From Bacteroidales bacterium (GTDB lineage Bacteria > Bacteroidota > Bacteroidia > Bacteroidales > Paludibacteraceae): a stretch of DNA of 64,000 bases. This document shows, piece after piece, positions 1 through 9,273 of this stretch. The stretch spans positions 126,098 through 190,097 of the forward strand of contig SUXE01000008.1 in assembly GCA_015061115.1 (NCBI GenBank), read 5' to 3'. The translations under genes were made by a program, and so were the position numbers. The notes under the pieces are model-generated. The model worked only from the letters and a program-made list of their open reading frames with translations. It made no database searches and was not told the DNA's origin. How positions within the stretch are numbered: position 1 is the first letter of the stretch; every line of letters starts with the position of its first letter.

Positions 1-1262
1 GAAAAATCATGTTGTTCACCCGTTGCCGATATGTTAAGGGTGAGACTCATGGAGGAGAGATCTGGATGTCGCAGCGTCAGAGCGGAAAATGGGGCAAGGC
101 AACACGTGTGATGGTGTTGAAAGACAGTTCGGTCACAGTGGCTCATCCTGCGTTGTCGCCTGATGGCAACTGGCTTTATTTCGTTTCTGATATGCCAGGT
201 GGTATTGGAGGAAAGGATATCTGGAGATGTATGAAGACGGGAGAGACTTATTCTGCCGCTGAAAACCTTGGTCCGGATATCAATACAGATAAAGATGAGA
301 TGTATCCATTCATACGTGAGGATTCCACACTTTATTTTTCATCTAACGGTCATGAAGGATTCGGAGGTCTGGATATCTATCGCGCAAAAGAGGATACAGC
401 GAAAAAGTGGATAGTTGAGAATATGGGAGCCCCAATCAACTCCAATGGAGATGATTTCGGAATCTCGTTTGTGGCTGGCGCGGAGCAGGGTGCTTTCTCC
501 AGCAACCGTGGAGAGAATAAGGGTTACGACAAAATCTATACCTTCGTTGCACCACCTATCAAATACATCATATCCGGTAAGGTGAAGAATACTGACGGTG
601 ATGCTTTGGGTGACGCGAATGTCAGAATCGTCGGAACTGACGGTACGAATGTGAAGATCAAAACAAAAAATGATGGCTCATACTCGTTTGAGGTGAAACC
701 TGGAGTGGAATATGTGATGCTTGGCAACTGTCGTGGCTACTTGAACGAGAAAAATGCTGTCAACACACTTGGTCTTGAGGATTCAAAAACATTTGATGTC
801 CCATTCACATTGGCGTCTGTATCAAAACCAGTCGGTCTTGACAACATCTTCTTTGAGTTTGGTAAAGCTACATTGACAGCAGAGTCGTCAAACGCTTTGG
901 ATAAGTTGGTGAAACTGCTAAAGGATAATCCTAATATCACGATTGAGATTGGCGCTCATACCGATAAGGTCGGTAGTGCGGAAGGAAACCTTGCTCTGTC
1001 TGGAGAACGTGCGCAGAGTGTAGTCAACTATCTGATCAAGGGAGGAATAGAAGCCCCACGTCTTACTGCAAAAGGATATGGAAAGACCAAACCTGTTGTG
1101 GTGGATAAGAATTTAGCTAAACAGTATTCATTCTTGAAGGAGAATGATGAATTGAATGAAGATTTTATCGACGCACTTTCAAAAGAAAATCAGGAGATTG
1201 CCAACAAGATCAATCGTCGTACTGAGTTCCGTGTGTTGAAGACTACATATAATATGTATTAA
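1..1262 (+). CDS. PorE-like OmpA-family outer-membrane protein, 5' end cut by window edge
   Basis: The reading frame is open to the first base, so the gene starts upstream; the first visible ATG is at 9. Domain order is PD40/WD40-like repeats (motifs such as [12 protein letters not shown] and [11 protein letters not shown], about residues 40-180), a carboxypeptidase-regulatory-like beta domain (about 185-275) and a C-terminal OmpA peptidoglycan-binding domain (about 280-415, with [12 protein letters not shown] and NRRTEF). This order, and the long insert before NRRTEF, match PorE-type proteins that anchor the type IX secretion machinery to peptidoglycan. That role is inferred from family knowledge. 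thyA follows 10 bases after the stop, probably cotranscribed. Confidence 0.85.
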   Translation, partial: KIMLFTRCRYVKGETHGGEIWMSQRQSGKWGKATRVMVLKDSSVTVAHPALSPDGNWLYFVSDMPGGIGGKDIWRCMKTGETYSAAENLGPDINTDKDEMYPFIREDSTLYFSSNGHEGFGGLDIYRAKEDTAKKWIVENMGAPINSNGDDFGISFVAGAEQGAFSSNRGENKGYDKIYTFVAPPIKYIISGKVKNTDGDALGDANVRIVGTDGTNVKIKTKNDGSYSFEVKPGVEYVMLGNCRGYLNEKNAVNTLGLEDSKTFDVPFTLASVSKPVGLDNIFFEFGKATLTAESSNALDKLVKLLKDNPNITIEIGAHTDKVGSAEGNLALSGERAQSVVNYLIKGGIEAPRLTAKGYGKTKPVVVDKNLAKQYSFLKENDELNEDFIDALSKENQEIANKINRRTEFRVLKTTYNMY

Positions 1263-1272
1263 GGAAGACAAG

Positions 1273-2067
1273 ATGAGACAGTATTTAGATTTATTGCAGA
1301 AAGTGTTGGATGAGGGAGTCGTAAAAGGCGACCGTACAGGCACAGGCACAAGAAGTATATTCGGTCATCAGATGCGTTTTTCGATGAAAGACGGATTCCC
1401 ATTGGTGACAACAAAGAAAGTGTACTTCAAAGGCGTGTTGCACGAGTTGTTATGGTTTTTGAAGGGCGACACCAACATCAAGTATCTTGTCGACAACAAT
1501 GTGCATATATGGGATGAGTGGGCTGATCCTGATGGTGGTCTTGGCCATGTGTATGGATATCAGTGGAGAAGTTGGCCAGATTATAATGGTGGACATATCG
1601 ACCAGATCAAGGAGGTTGTGGAGACGATCAAAAACAATCCTAACTCACGCAGAATCATTGTGTCAGCATGGAATGTTGCGGATATCGACAACATGAATCT
1701 TCCTCCATGCCACTGTTTCTTCCAGTTCTATGTGGCAGACGGAAAATTGAGTTTGCAGCTTTATCAGAGAAGCGCAGACCTATTCTTGGGAGTGCCGTTC
1801 AATATTGCGAGCTACTCGTTGCTTCTTCTCATGATGGCTCAGGTGACGGGATTGGAACCAGGCGATTTCGTCCACACATTCGGAGACACTCATATCTACA
1901 ACAACCATATCGATCAGGTGAAATTGCAGTTGAGCAGAGAGCCGTTGCATCTTTCAAGAATCAGATTGAATCCTGATGTGAAGGATATCTTCGATTTCAC
2001 AGCGGATGATATCGTGTTAGAGAATTACGAATGCCATCCGCCAATCAAAGGTGCGGTCAGCGTATAA
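1273..2067 (+). CDS. thyA: Thymidylate synthase
   Basis: Converts dUMP to dTMP using methylenetetrahydrofolate, in the cytoplasm. The protein has 264 residues, the usual length of the short bacterial ThyA class. The active-site Cys146 lies in the [11 protein letters not shown] motif, the phosphate-binding RTGTGT segment is near residue 21, and the QRSADLFLG and [12 protein letters not shown] motifs are all present. It sits 10 bases after the OmpA gene and is followed by a palindromic intergenic repeat. No folA (dihydrofolate reductase) gene is adjacent in this window. Confidence 0.98.
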   Translation: MRQYLDLLQKVLDEGVVKGDRTGTGTRSIFGHQMRFSMKDGFPLVTTKKVYFKGVLHELLWFLKGDTNIKYLVDNNVHIWDEWADPDGGLGHVYGYQWRSWPDYNGGHIDQIKEVVETIKNNPNSRRIIVSAWNVADIDNMNLPPCHCFFQFYVADGKLSLQLYQRSADLFLGVPFNIASYSLLLLMMAQVTGLEPGDFVHTFGDTHIYNNHIDQVKLQLSREPLHLSRIRLNPDVKDIFDFTADDIVLENYECHPPIKGAVSV

Positions 2068-2072
2068 TCGTA

Positions 2073-2115
2073 GAGACGCACGGACGTGCGTCTCATAAAC
2101 ACGGACGTGCGTCTA
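2073..2115. repeat. GAGACGCAC palindrome with second half-copy
   Basis: Bases 2073-2094 form a perfect 9-bp inverted repeat (gagacgcac, loop ggac, gtgcgtctc). A further right arm, ggacgtgcgtct, follows at 2103-2114. No T-run follows, so it is not a classic terminator. A related palindrome lies at 35243-35268, where a T-tract makes it terminator-like. Confidence 0.75.
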
Positions 2116-2194
2116 AACATGTAATATGTAGACGTGGAAAATATGTTTACATTAAAAATAATCAACAGAATATGATATAGTAGTGATTTTTCAC

Positions 2195-2202
2195 TACTTT
2201 TG
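2195..2202 (+). promoter_or_regulatory. Candidate -7 box of the dnaN promoter
   Basis: TACTTTTG matches the Bacteroidota -7 consensus TAnnTTTG and lies 24 bases before the dnaN start codon. No clear TTTG -33 box is seen at the right distance, so this is moderate support only. Confidence 0.4.
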
Positions 2203-2225
2203 AAGAAATATTTAAATCAAAACTT

Positions 2226-3377
2226 ATGAGATTTTCAGTGAATAGCGACGAGTTGATGGCTCGTCTTACAGCAACAAGCCGTGTGATGGCTTCAAAGACG
2301 GCGTTACCAATTCTCGATAATTTCCTTTTTAATTTGACAGACAGTACATTAGAGTTGACTGCCTCAGACGGAGAGACTTCCATGGCGACAAGAATGGATG
2401 TCGAGAACGTTGATGGTTCAGGAATGATAGCCTTGCCTGCAAAACTTTTGTTGGATACATTTAAAGTGCTTCACGGCAGAACAGTCGACTTCGATATTGA
2501 CATGAACACTTACGCTGTCAAGTTGAGCTCTGGTTCGTGGAAAGCAGAGTATAATGGTGTAGACGGAGATGCTTATCCAAAATTGACATCATTGGATGCT
2601 AGCAGCACAAATACAGTGCGCATGCAGGCACAGACACTTTCGTTGGGAATCTCTCACACTATTTTCGCTGTCAGCACAGATACCCTTCGTCCAACAATGA
2701 TGGGAATCTATCTTGACATTGATGCGGCTGATAGCAAGATCACATTCGTGGCTACAGATATGTTCCACCTTTCTCAGGTGAAATCTTCAATTGTTGAGGC
2801 TTCTGGCAACTGTTCAGTGATACTTCCTGCCAATGCTGCTAAACTTTTGAAGTCTATCCTTGGCAAGGAGGGTGAGGATGTCGTTGTGTCATGGGATTCA
2901 AAGAACATCTTGTTTGAGCTTAACGACTTCACATTGGTTTGCCGCCAGATCGAAGGAAACTTCCCTAACTATAAGAATGCGATCTCAATCCAGTGGAATA
3001 AAGAGTTGGTTATCGACCGTAACTCATTGATTTCTGCAGTCCGCCATATCGAGCCATTCGCAGAGCAGTCAAACAAGGGTGTTAAGTTTGACGTACGTGA
3101 GAATCAGATCACAGTGTCTGCCCAGAGTTTGGATTTCGGAACAGCTGCGACAGAGGTTGTCGTTTGCGCATATAGTGGAGAGCCATTCGAGATGACATTC
3201 AAGACTGAGTCTATCACAAACTTCTGCTCATACATGGAGACATCAGATGTTGTGATGAAGATTGAAAGTCCATATCGTGGAGTGGTGGTAGAGCCATTGT
3301 TCAATACATCGGAGGATGGTGAGGAGCAGCAGAACTATGAGATGCTATGCTTGGTAATGCCAATGACAACTCTATAA
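2226..3377 (+). CDS. dnaN: DNA polymerase III beta subunit (sliding clamp)
   Basis: Ring-shaped processivity clamp that tethers the replicative polymerase to DNA. The 383 residues are close to the family's usual length of about 370. The N-terminal RFSVNSDELMARLTATSRVM and the C-terminal LCLVMPMTTL resemble clamp termini (the latter corresponds to YVVMPM in E. coli). Three clamp-fold domains are expected. A probable 3'-5' exonuclease gene begins 10 bases after the stop, so clamp and exonuclease may be cotranscribed. Confidence 0.96.
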   Translation: MRFSVNSDELMARLTATSRVMASKTALPILDNFLFNLTDSTLELTASDGETSMATRMDVENVDGSGMIALPAKLLLDTFKVLHGRTVDFDIDMNTYAVKLSSGSWKAEYNGVDGDAYPKLTSLDASSTNTVRMQAQTLSLGISHTIFAVSTDTLRPTMMGIYLDIDAADSKITFVATDMFHLSQVKSSIVEASGNCSVILPANAAKLLKSILGKEGEDVVVSWDSKNILFELNDFTLVCRQIEGNFPNYKNAISIQWNKELVIDRNSLISAVRHIEPFAEQSNKGVKFDVRENQITVSAQSLDFGTAATEVVVCAYSGEPFEMTFKTESITNFCSYMETSDVVMKIESPYRGVVVEPLFNTSEDGEEQQNYEMLCLVMPMTTL

Positions 3378-3387
3378 ATCCTTTAGT

Positions 3388-4149
3388 ATGAAACTTAAAC
3401 TTACTAAACCACTGATATTCTTTGATTTGGAGTCTACCGGAATAGATGTGGCAAAAGATAGAATCATAGAAATTTCATATCTGAAGATCCATCCTAATGG
3501 AATGGAGGAGCAGAAGACAATCCGTATCAATCCGGAAATGCCGATCCCTGCAAAGTCTACAGCCATCCATCATATAAAAGACGAGGATGTGGCAGACTGT
3601 CCGAAGTTTAAGGATGTGGCACACCAGATAGCCAGTGATTTTTCAGGTTGTGATATAGCTGGATATAATTCGAATAAGTTTGATATTCCGATGTTGGTGG
3701 AGGAGATGTTGCGTTGCGATATCGATTTGAATGTCCGCAAACATTGTCTTGTGGATGTTCAGACAATATTCCATAAGAAAGAGGCCCGCACACTTTCCGC
3801 AGCATACCGATTCTATTGTGATAAGGAGTTGGTCGGAGCTCATGGAGCCATGGCCGACACTAAAGCCACATATGAAGTGCTTCAGGCTCAACTAGACAGA
3901 TATCCTGATCTTGAGAATGATATCAAGTGGCTGTCGAAATTCTCCACACAGAAGAGAGTCGTTGATTTTGAAGGACGATTCGTTTTCGATGATAAGGATG
4001 ATGTCGTGGTCAATTTTGGAAAGCATAAAGGCAAGAAGCTCAAAGAAGTGTTCGTTACGGATCCCGGATATTACGGATGGATTCAGCGAGGTGAGTTTAG
4101 CCTTGACACCAAACGTTGCGCGACACTTGTGAAATTGGGACAATTGTAA
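3388..4149 (+). CDS. DnaQ-like DEDDh 3'-5' exonuclease
   Basis: The 253-residue protein has all three exonuclease motifs: ExoI FFDLESTGID near residue 11, ExoII around GYNSNKFDIP, and ExoIII HGAMADTKAT with the His/Asp pair of the DEDDh class. The C-terminal part (FGKHKGKKL, then DPGYYGWI) is a small conserved extension found on some bacterial exonucleases of this type. It probably acts as a proofreading or repair exonuclease. Lying just behind dnaN suggests a replication-linked role, which is inferred. Whether it is the main Pol III epsilon subunit cannot be decided here. Confidence 0.9.
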   Translation: MKLKLTKPLIFFDLESTGIDVAKDRIIEISYLKIHPNGMEEQKTIRINPEMPIPAKSTAIHHIKDEDVADCPKFKDVAHQIASDFSGCDIAGYNSNKFDIPMLVEEMLRCDIDLNVRKHCLVDVQTIFHKKEARTLSAAYRFYCDKELVGAHGAMADTKATYEVLQAQLDRYPDLENDIKWLSKFSTQKRVVDFEGRFVFDDKDDVVVNFGKHKGKKLKEVFVTDPGYYGWIQRGEFSLDTKRCATLVKLGQL

Positions 4150-4157
4150 TTTTATAT

Positions 4158-4186
4158 AGGGCAGGGTTGATTCCTGCCCTTTATTA
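4158..4186 (+). terminator. Rho-independent terminator after the exonuclease gene
   Basis: Stem agggcagg (4158-4165) pairs with cctgccct (4173-4180), followed by ttatta. It closes the dnaN-exonuclease unit. Confidence 0.75.
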
Positions 4187-4206
4187 TGTAAGGCAAAACA
4201 CACAAA

Positions 4207-4941
4207 ATGGCAAACCATATATTTCAGTTCAAACAGTTTACGATAGACCAGTCACTATGTGCGATGAAAGTTGGTACGGATGGCGTGACACTTGGAGCTG
4301 TGGCGGATGTGGAGAAAGCAAGACGAGTGCTCGACATCGGTTGTGGCACAGGATTGTTGTGCCTGATGACGGCACAGAGAAATGGGACGGCGGAAATTGT
4401 CGGGATTGACATAGATGAGGATGCGGTACGTGGAGCGACGCAGAATTGTGAAGCGTCGAAGTGGGCTGGACGGATCTCTATAGTTGGGAAATCGTTGCAG
4501 GAATTTGTGGAGGCTGCACCGTCGGCATTCGACAAAATAATCACCAATCCACCGTATTTTGAGGATAGTCTGAAAGCACCAAAAGCCAGCCGCACGTTGG
4601 CGAGGCACACCGATAGCCTTCCATTCTCAGAGTTGGCATCATCCGCGTCGACGCTACTGAGCGATGACGGATCCCTTTCCATCATATTGCCGACGGATGC
4701 TCATGAAAAGTTTGAGAAGATTGCTGAGGAATATGGGTTATATTTAAGAAAAAAGACGTTGGTTTATCCTAAACCAGGAGCGGAAGTCAAAAGAGTGGTG
4801 GGAGAGTTTGTGAAAATTAAGAATGATGAATGCAAAATGCAAAATGTTGAGATTGAGACCCTTACGGTTGAGACAGAAATACGCCACCAATATACGGATG
4901 ATTACATAAGACTGACGAAAGAGTTTTATTTGAAGATGTAG
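4207..4941 (+). CDS. trmN6: tRNA1(Val) adenine-37 N6-methyltransferase
   Basis: SAM-dependent enzyme that methylates A37 of tRNA-Val. Evidence is the opening FQFKQFTIDQ, the motif KVGTDGVTLGA, the SAM-binding DIGCGTG at residues 43-49 and the N6-methylase NPPYF at 114-118. The C-terminus ends LTKEFYLKM, typical of YfiC/TrmN6. Its length is 244 residues. Oddity: between the GEFVK segment and ETLTVE the coding sequence (4815-4846) consists of an ATGAATGCAAAATGC-type mini-repeat that resembles intergenic filler seen elsewhere in this window. It looks like an in-frame insertion. Confidence 0.93.
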   Translation: MANHIFQFKQFTIDQSLCAMKVGTDGVTLGAVADVEKARRVLDIGCGTGLLCLMTAQRNGTAEIVGIDIDEDAVRGATQNCEASKWAGRISIVGKSLQEFVEAAPSAFDKIITNPPYFEDSLKAPKASRTLARHTDSLPFSELASSASTLLSDDGSLSIILPTDAHEKFEKIAEEYGLYLRKKTLVYPKPGAEVKRVVGEFVKIKNDECKMQNVEIETLTVETEIRHQYTDDYIRLTKEFYLKM

Positions 4942-5033
4942 GAATCTTGTTGTATTTGCAACTATCGTGTAAATTGAAATTGTTATGAAACGAGTCATGA
5001 GCGAATCATAAGTCGAGTTTGCAGAAATGAATG

Positions 5034-5222
5034 TCCTAACACCTTCCATAGTGCGATAAGCAGGCGAGCACACAGAATTTAATAAAACCGCAGAGACATA
5101 AAGTTAACGGGGTTTTATGAGAAAAAGAGGTAAGAATTCAATCATAAAGTGGAAAAAGCATTTTTTTTATGATTGTTCGTTATTGCTAATTTGCAGATTA
5201 CAATTCGTCGAATTCACGTTAT
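5034..5222. repeat. Dispersed TIR-bounded repeat, copy A
   Basis: The stretch between trmN6 and the next gene holds no gene. From gtcctaacacc near 5034 through ggcgagcac, aataaaaccgcagaga and ttatgagaaaaagag, to the end attcgtcgaattcacgtt (5203-5220), it aligns in order with the reverse complement of the element at 25523-25793. Only one inverted-repeat end is recognisable here. Confidence 0.75.
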
Positions 5223-5259
5223 TATTAAATATCGAATTTGTAGTAGAATCGAGGCATTT

Positions 5260-5625
5260 ATGAAAAATGAAAAAGAAAATTTTGGAAACAATATAAGATT
5301 TATAGATTGGCTTTCTATGGCATTCATTTTAATTTTGATTGGATGCTTTAAGGGATTAGATGAGTTAATCGATGTCTTAAATGGATTAATTATTGTTTTT
5401 TCACCACTTTTTATTATATTTTATTGCATATTTGCAACTTCTCGCAAAAAAGCGATAATTAAAAGTTTGGTAGTCTGTGTTATATTTATACTCTGGGTGT
5501 CTTTTTCAGACCTTGATCTCATAGCGAGTCTAAAAGCGACGCTGATGATGACCGTTATGTGGATTGCAGTTCTTGCTTTTTTTTATCTATTATATTTAAT
5601 ATATCGTTACTTTTCAAACCGATAA
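5260..5625 (+). CDS. Small unknown membrane protein
   Basis: I do not recognise this 121-residue protein. It has about four hydrophobic segments (around residues 15-30, 40-60, 68-85 and 95-115) and ends with a basic tail RYFSNR, so an inner-membrane protein is likely. I chose the ATG at 5260, since the longer open frame from 5173 runs through the right end of dispersed repeat copy A. The gene is AT-rich compared with trmN6 and heads a run of four unknown exported or membrane proteins. Confidence 0.6.
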   Translation: MKNEKENFGNNIRFIDWLSMAFILILIGCFKGLDELIDVLNGLIIVFSPLFIIFYCIFATSRKKAIIKSLVVCVIFILWVSFSDLDLIASLKATLMMTVMWIAVLAFFYLLYLIYRYFSNR

Positions 5626-5692
5626 GCATTCTCTAAAATGCAATATTCCACAAAGATATACAGAGTTTATGAATAGTTTTTATCAGAATAAA

Positions 5693-6226
5693 ATGGAAAA
5701 GACGCTTGTATTTATTCTTTTGTTATTCTCTGTTTCTTTTAGTACATTTGGAAAGGATGAAACAGTTATTCCAGTCCTAAAAGAAGATTTACTTAAGGAT
5801 GAAACATTTATCCGTTTTACAGGTCAGGCAAAAAGGATTTATGTTTGGAAACCCAAAACTGCCATAAGGATACATAGAAAACCATCTTTAGAAGATTGGA
5901 AACAATATGATCAGTTTATAAAAGACATGTTGGGCTGTGACATTTATGATACGATTTCTGTACAAAGTACAAAATACAAATTGAGATATAGGGAGACGTC
6001 AAATGAAAAAAGATGGTCAGACATGTATAATGATAGATATTTTTGCAGTAACCCTATACTTTTGATAAAAGTGCATGACATATATCAATGTTCCGATTCT
6101 ATGTCATATTGTCTGGTGCAATTGTTTTATGCTTATCGATGTTATGAATATGAATATTTTATTAAGAAGGAAGACGGTAAGTGGACTATAATTTTTAAGA
6201 ATCTTCTTTCTCGTGGTATGACATAA
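5693..6226 (+). CDS. Unknown secreted protein
   Basis: Not recognised. With the start at 5693, 177 residues begin with a clear signal peptide (MEKTLVFILLLFSVSFSTFG), which argues against the upstream ATG at 5669. The mature part is rich in Tyr and Lys with no motif I can name. Low GC and position suggest it belongs with the neighbouring accessory genes. Confidence 0.6.
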   Translation: MEKTLVFILLLFSVSFSTFGKDETVIPVLKEDLLKDETFIRFTGQAKRIYVWKPKTAIRIHRKPSLEDWKQYDQFIKDMLGCDIYDTISVQSTKYKLRYRETSNEKRWSDMYNDRYFCSNPILLIKVHDIYQCSDSMSYCLVQLFYAYRCYEYEYFIKKEDGKWTIIFKNLLSRGMT

Positions 6227-6285
6227 ATGTGTTTATTGTCCGATAAATACCTTATATTTGTTTCCGATGCTGTAGATTAATAATA

Positions 6286-6591
6286 ATGCTTATGGGAAAA
6301 TCATTGTTGTTCTTACTTGTTTTAATGCCATCTTGTATTCCAGTTCCTGATTTTGAAAGGGAAGAGGTGGAGTTGTCTAAAACACATGGTAATATTAATG
6401 TGAAATATGTCAGATGCATCGGGGGAGCACCAGACCAGAATTACAAAACATACGTAAGCATATCGGATGGAACCCATAACGATACGATTTTATGGAATAG
6501 AAAAATAAAAGATATTACAATCCATTCAGATACAATTTTGATAGAATTGGATGAGGAAGAAAAAAACGGCAAAAAAATTATGATCTATTAA
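6286..6591 (+). CDS. Unknown small lipoprotein
   Basis: A 101-residue protein with an N-terminal hydrophobic segment ending in the lipobox-like LVLMPSC, so it is probably lipidated on Cys17 (numbering from 6286) and exported. The start could also be the ATG at 6292. No family is recognised. It sits in the AT-rich run between a secreted protein and a large lipoprotein. Confidence 0.6.
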   Translation: MLMGKSLLFLLVLMPSCIPVPDFEREEVELSKTHGNINVKYVRCIGGAPDQNYKTYVSISDGTHNDTILWNRKIKDITIHSDTILIELDEEEKNGKKIMIY

Positions 6592-6687
6592 ATACGTGGT
6601 CTTGGTTATTCTTTGTAGGTTATCATTATGTTTTTGAAAATGAATAAACCGTCGAAAAGAGTATAGAAAATAAATTGGAAATTTAGA

Positions 6688-8625
6688 ATGAAAGATAATT
6701 TATGTAAATTCAAATACTTACGTCTTGCAATACTAACAATCTTTTCCTTCATTGTTAGTTGTTCGATATTTGATGCAGGAGAAACAATATCTGGAATCAC
6801 TCCCGTCGGATCAATAAGAGATTCTTTCGATGTGTTTGATTTAAATCATGTCGATATGGCAACCACGTCAGATAATGAATTGTATCTTTTGGAACGAAAT
6901 AATGGTGTATTTAAGGCAGACCTTCAAACAAAAGTCTGGAGACACATTCTAAAGACAGGATATTGTAATGATAAGATATTCTCAATAGGTGAGAATGATC
7001 TCTTCGTCTATGAAAAATATGCTGATTTTATTTTACATTCTGCGGACAAGGGAAATACTTGGGAGAAAATTTCTTGTCCTTCGGCAATGTTGATGCGTTC
7101 GGATGAAGAAAAACGCATTTGGTTAGTCGACCGAGAAAATGATCTCTATATATCCGAAGATAAAGGAAAAACATGGGATAAAGGGCATTTTAATCGAATG
7201 GTTCATGATATATTATACGACAAAGAAACCCACTCTCTTTGGATTACCTCTGGCAATGAAATCTATAAGTCTGCAGACTATGGACGTTCTTTTTCTCAGA
7301 TTCCTACACCGGTGACGTCAAAATACGATACAGAGTCTGACAAGCTAACTTTAAGGTCAGATAAAAACTATTATTATGTGCATCAACGTGGCTTCGTCTA
7401 CAAAACAGACAAAGCGCATATTGAGTGGAAGGAAGTGGATGGTGAGAAAGACGGGAATCCATTTTCGGATGATATAAACGATGGAGAGACCGTATCATGT
7501 GAGGGAGACAACTGTTTATGGATACTGACGGATAATGGAATTTTGAGCAAAGTATGTAGTGATGAAGTGACTAAATACAAAATGAGAGCTGAACTACCAA
7601 TCCAGTTAGATTGCCAAAATCGAGATACTATTCACAAAAATATAATGGTATACTACAATGGCATCTACTATTATGTGAGAAATAAACACATTTATTGCAA
7701 GGAGAGGGCGGAAGACATACTTCTTGAGAAAACTGAGAAATGGTACAGGTATCTTGACTTGGACTCAAAAGTCTGCTATTTATGGAAAGATAAGGATGGC
7801 GTATATATGTGTGATGAGAATTTCAAGAAGTATCAAATAAACCAAGAGATAGATTCGATAAAATCGTACAAAAGCGAGTTTGATGATTTTAGAGAGAAGA
7901 AAATCGAGAAAATAATAATCAGGGGACTTATTATTGCATGTGAATCATCATTCTCTAGTTTAACATATTTGCCAAGTAAAGATGGTTTTGTTAAAACAAA
8001 AGAAAATCAAACAGGTGATCATATGTTTGAGAATATGCCACAAAATATATCCAAAGCATCTGTCCAAAAACTGCAACAATGTGTTTATGATGTAATGTGT
8101 GGAGTTGAAGATACGTCTTATATAAAACTAACAAAAAATGATTTGAATAACTATAAGAATAAACTTGACAAAGACATTGAACTTTTGGAGGATGAAAATA
8201 TTGATATTCTAGACAGGTACTTTTATTTGGATTATTATTGGAACAGAAGGCACTCGATCGGGAAAAAAGAATTGCGTTTTCTTTCTGCGAGTCTCGATAC
8301 ATTAAATATAACACAGCAAAAGCAGAGTATTATTTTCTCAAAAACATATAAAATAGATAAAATAGATATAGAGGGATTTTATGACTTCTGTGTTGTTTTT
8401 TTATGTTTCGACGACGGTAGTTCCCTGGCACTAAGAAGTAATGTCTCTATTGAACCTGTTTTTTTGCGTTGCCCATGGACAGCATTCTATAATGGTGAAC
8501 CATACTCGCTAAAATCTGTAGGTGTCGGAAAAAGTATTGATGAAATGACACAAGGAAAACTTTTGTCGGATTGTAATACGAAAGAACATGCTTTGAAGAC
8601 GATATTCAGATATTTGTTAGAATGA
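6688..8625 (+). CDS. Large lipoprotein with BNR/Asp-box repeats
   Basis: 645 residues. The N-terminus is a hydrophobic segment ending FIVSC, a lipobox. At least three Asp-box motifs are visible in the first third: SADKGNTWEKI, SEDKGKTWDKG and SADYGRSFSQI. These typify beta-propeller folds of sialidase-like or photosystem-stability-factor-like proteins. I see no catalytic residues that would establish an enzyme, and the C-terminal half has no recognised motif. It is probably a surface or periplasmic propeller protein, last of the AT-rich accessory run. Confidence 0.65.
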   Translation: MKDNLCKFKYLRLAILTIFSFIVSCSIFDAGETISGITPVGSIRDSFDVFDLNHVDMATTSDNELYLLERNNGVFKADLQTKVWRHILKTGYCNDKIFSIGENDLFVYEKYADFILHSADKGNTWEKISCPSAMLMRSDEEKRIWLVDRENDLYISEDKGKTWDKGHFNRMVHDILYDKETHSLWITSGNEIYKSADYGRSFSQIPTPVTSKYDTESDKLTLRSDKNYYYVHQRGFVYKTDKAHIEWKEVDGEKDGNPFSDDINDGETVSCEGDNCLWILTDNGILSKVCSDEVTKYKMRAELPIQLDCQNRDTIHKNIMVYYNGIYYYVRNKHIYCKERAEDILLEKTEKWYRYLDLDSKVCYLWKDKDGVYMCDENFKKYQINQEIDSIKSYKSEFDDFREKKIEKIIIRGLIIACESSFSSLTYLPSKDGFVKTKENQTGDHMFENMPQNISKASVQKLQQCVYDVMCGVEDTSYIKLTKNDLNNYKNKLDKDIELLEDENIDILDRYFYLDYYWNRRHSIGKKELRFLSASLDTLNITQQKQSIIFSKTYKIDKIDIEGFYDFCVVFLCFDDGSSLALRSNVSIEPVFLRCPWTAFYNGEPYSLKSVGVGKSIDEMTQGKLLSDCNTKEHALKTIFRYLLE

Positions 8626-8834
8626 GTCGCACAAAAGATAGCGGAAATAGAGACAATGGACAATATGTTGATGGCTCATTTGTGCTTTCTTATGATGTGT
8701 TTGAGCCTCGTAATTCCATTTCAAAAAAGGCTCAAAGACGATTATATGATTACTGTAAAGATAATCATTTTGATTACGCTCGCGAGTTCTATAGCCAATC
8801 ATCTTCGGAGCTTGCCAACCATAGCCTGTCCTGA
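8622..8834 (+). CDS. Possible small ORF overlapping the lipoprotein stop
   Basis: A 70-residue frame whose ATG overlaps the preceding stop (ATGA), as in translational coupling. The product is hydrophilic, and I see no signal or family. It may be a real coupled gene, a fragment, or chance. Confidence 0.25.
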   Translation: MSRTKDSGNRDNGQYVDGSFVLSYDVFEPRNSISKKAQRRLYDYCKDNHFDYAREFYSQSSSELANHSLS

Positions 8835-8886
8835 TAACCGTTTACACGGTTGAAGTAGAAAGAAAAGATTCGCAAGCTGACGACAT

Positions 8887-9240
8887 TTATAATTCCAGCT
8901 CCGCTTTCGCCTTCTTTGTTAACTTGCTGTACACTAATTCGTAGGCAATATCTGTGAGATATTTTACCAGTTCGGTGGTGATTTCAGCATCGTCGAGATG
9001 AATCTGCATCCACAGACGCTTATGCCAATGCCATGCCTGTTCGATGGCGGAGTATTGGGCCACCATTTCATCAAACATCTCAGGATCGCATTTCAGAACG
9101 AGTAGGTTGGGCTTCTCCAAAGGAAGTCCTGCGAAAATTTTGCCACCGACTCTGAATGCCACATAATCGTCGCCAAATGGCATATCCTCGGTGACGTGAG
9201 GTTTACTTAAACAGTATATACGAGCGTCTTCTATAGTCAT
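8887..9240 (-). CDS. MmcQ/YjbR-family protein
   Basis: 117 residues with the family's signature: a short N-terminal helix segment (MTIEDARIYCLSKPHV), then DMPFGDDYVAFRVGGKIFAGL, the WHWHKRLW segment and a C-terminal helix. Members have a CyaY-like or double-wing fold and are often called DNA-binding, with little functional proof. I chose the start at 9240 because a -7 box on the minus strand (9261-9268) overlaps the longer alternative start at 9273. Confidence 0.85.
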   Translation of the reverse strand: MTIEDARIYCLSKPHVTEDMPFGDDYVAFRVGGKIFAGLPLEKPNLLVLKCDPEMFDEMVAQYSAIEQAWHWHKRLWMQIHLDDAEITTELVKYLTDIAYELVYSKLTKKAKAELEL

Positions 9241-9260
9241 AACATGATTTTTTCTGATAA

Positions 9261-9268
9261 CAAAGGTA
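9261..9268 (-). promoter_or_regulatory. Candidate -7 box for the YjbR-family gene
   Basis: On the minus strand this reads TACCTTTG, matching TAnnTTTG, about 20 bases before the ATG at 9240. No -33 box is evident. Confidence 0.45.
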
Positions 9269-9273
9269 GGCAA

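Noticed and set aside
8656-8853. Hydrophobic 65-codon frame overlapping the 8622 frame
   Set aside because: Shadow in an AT-rich tail; no sign of coding.
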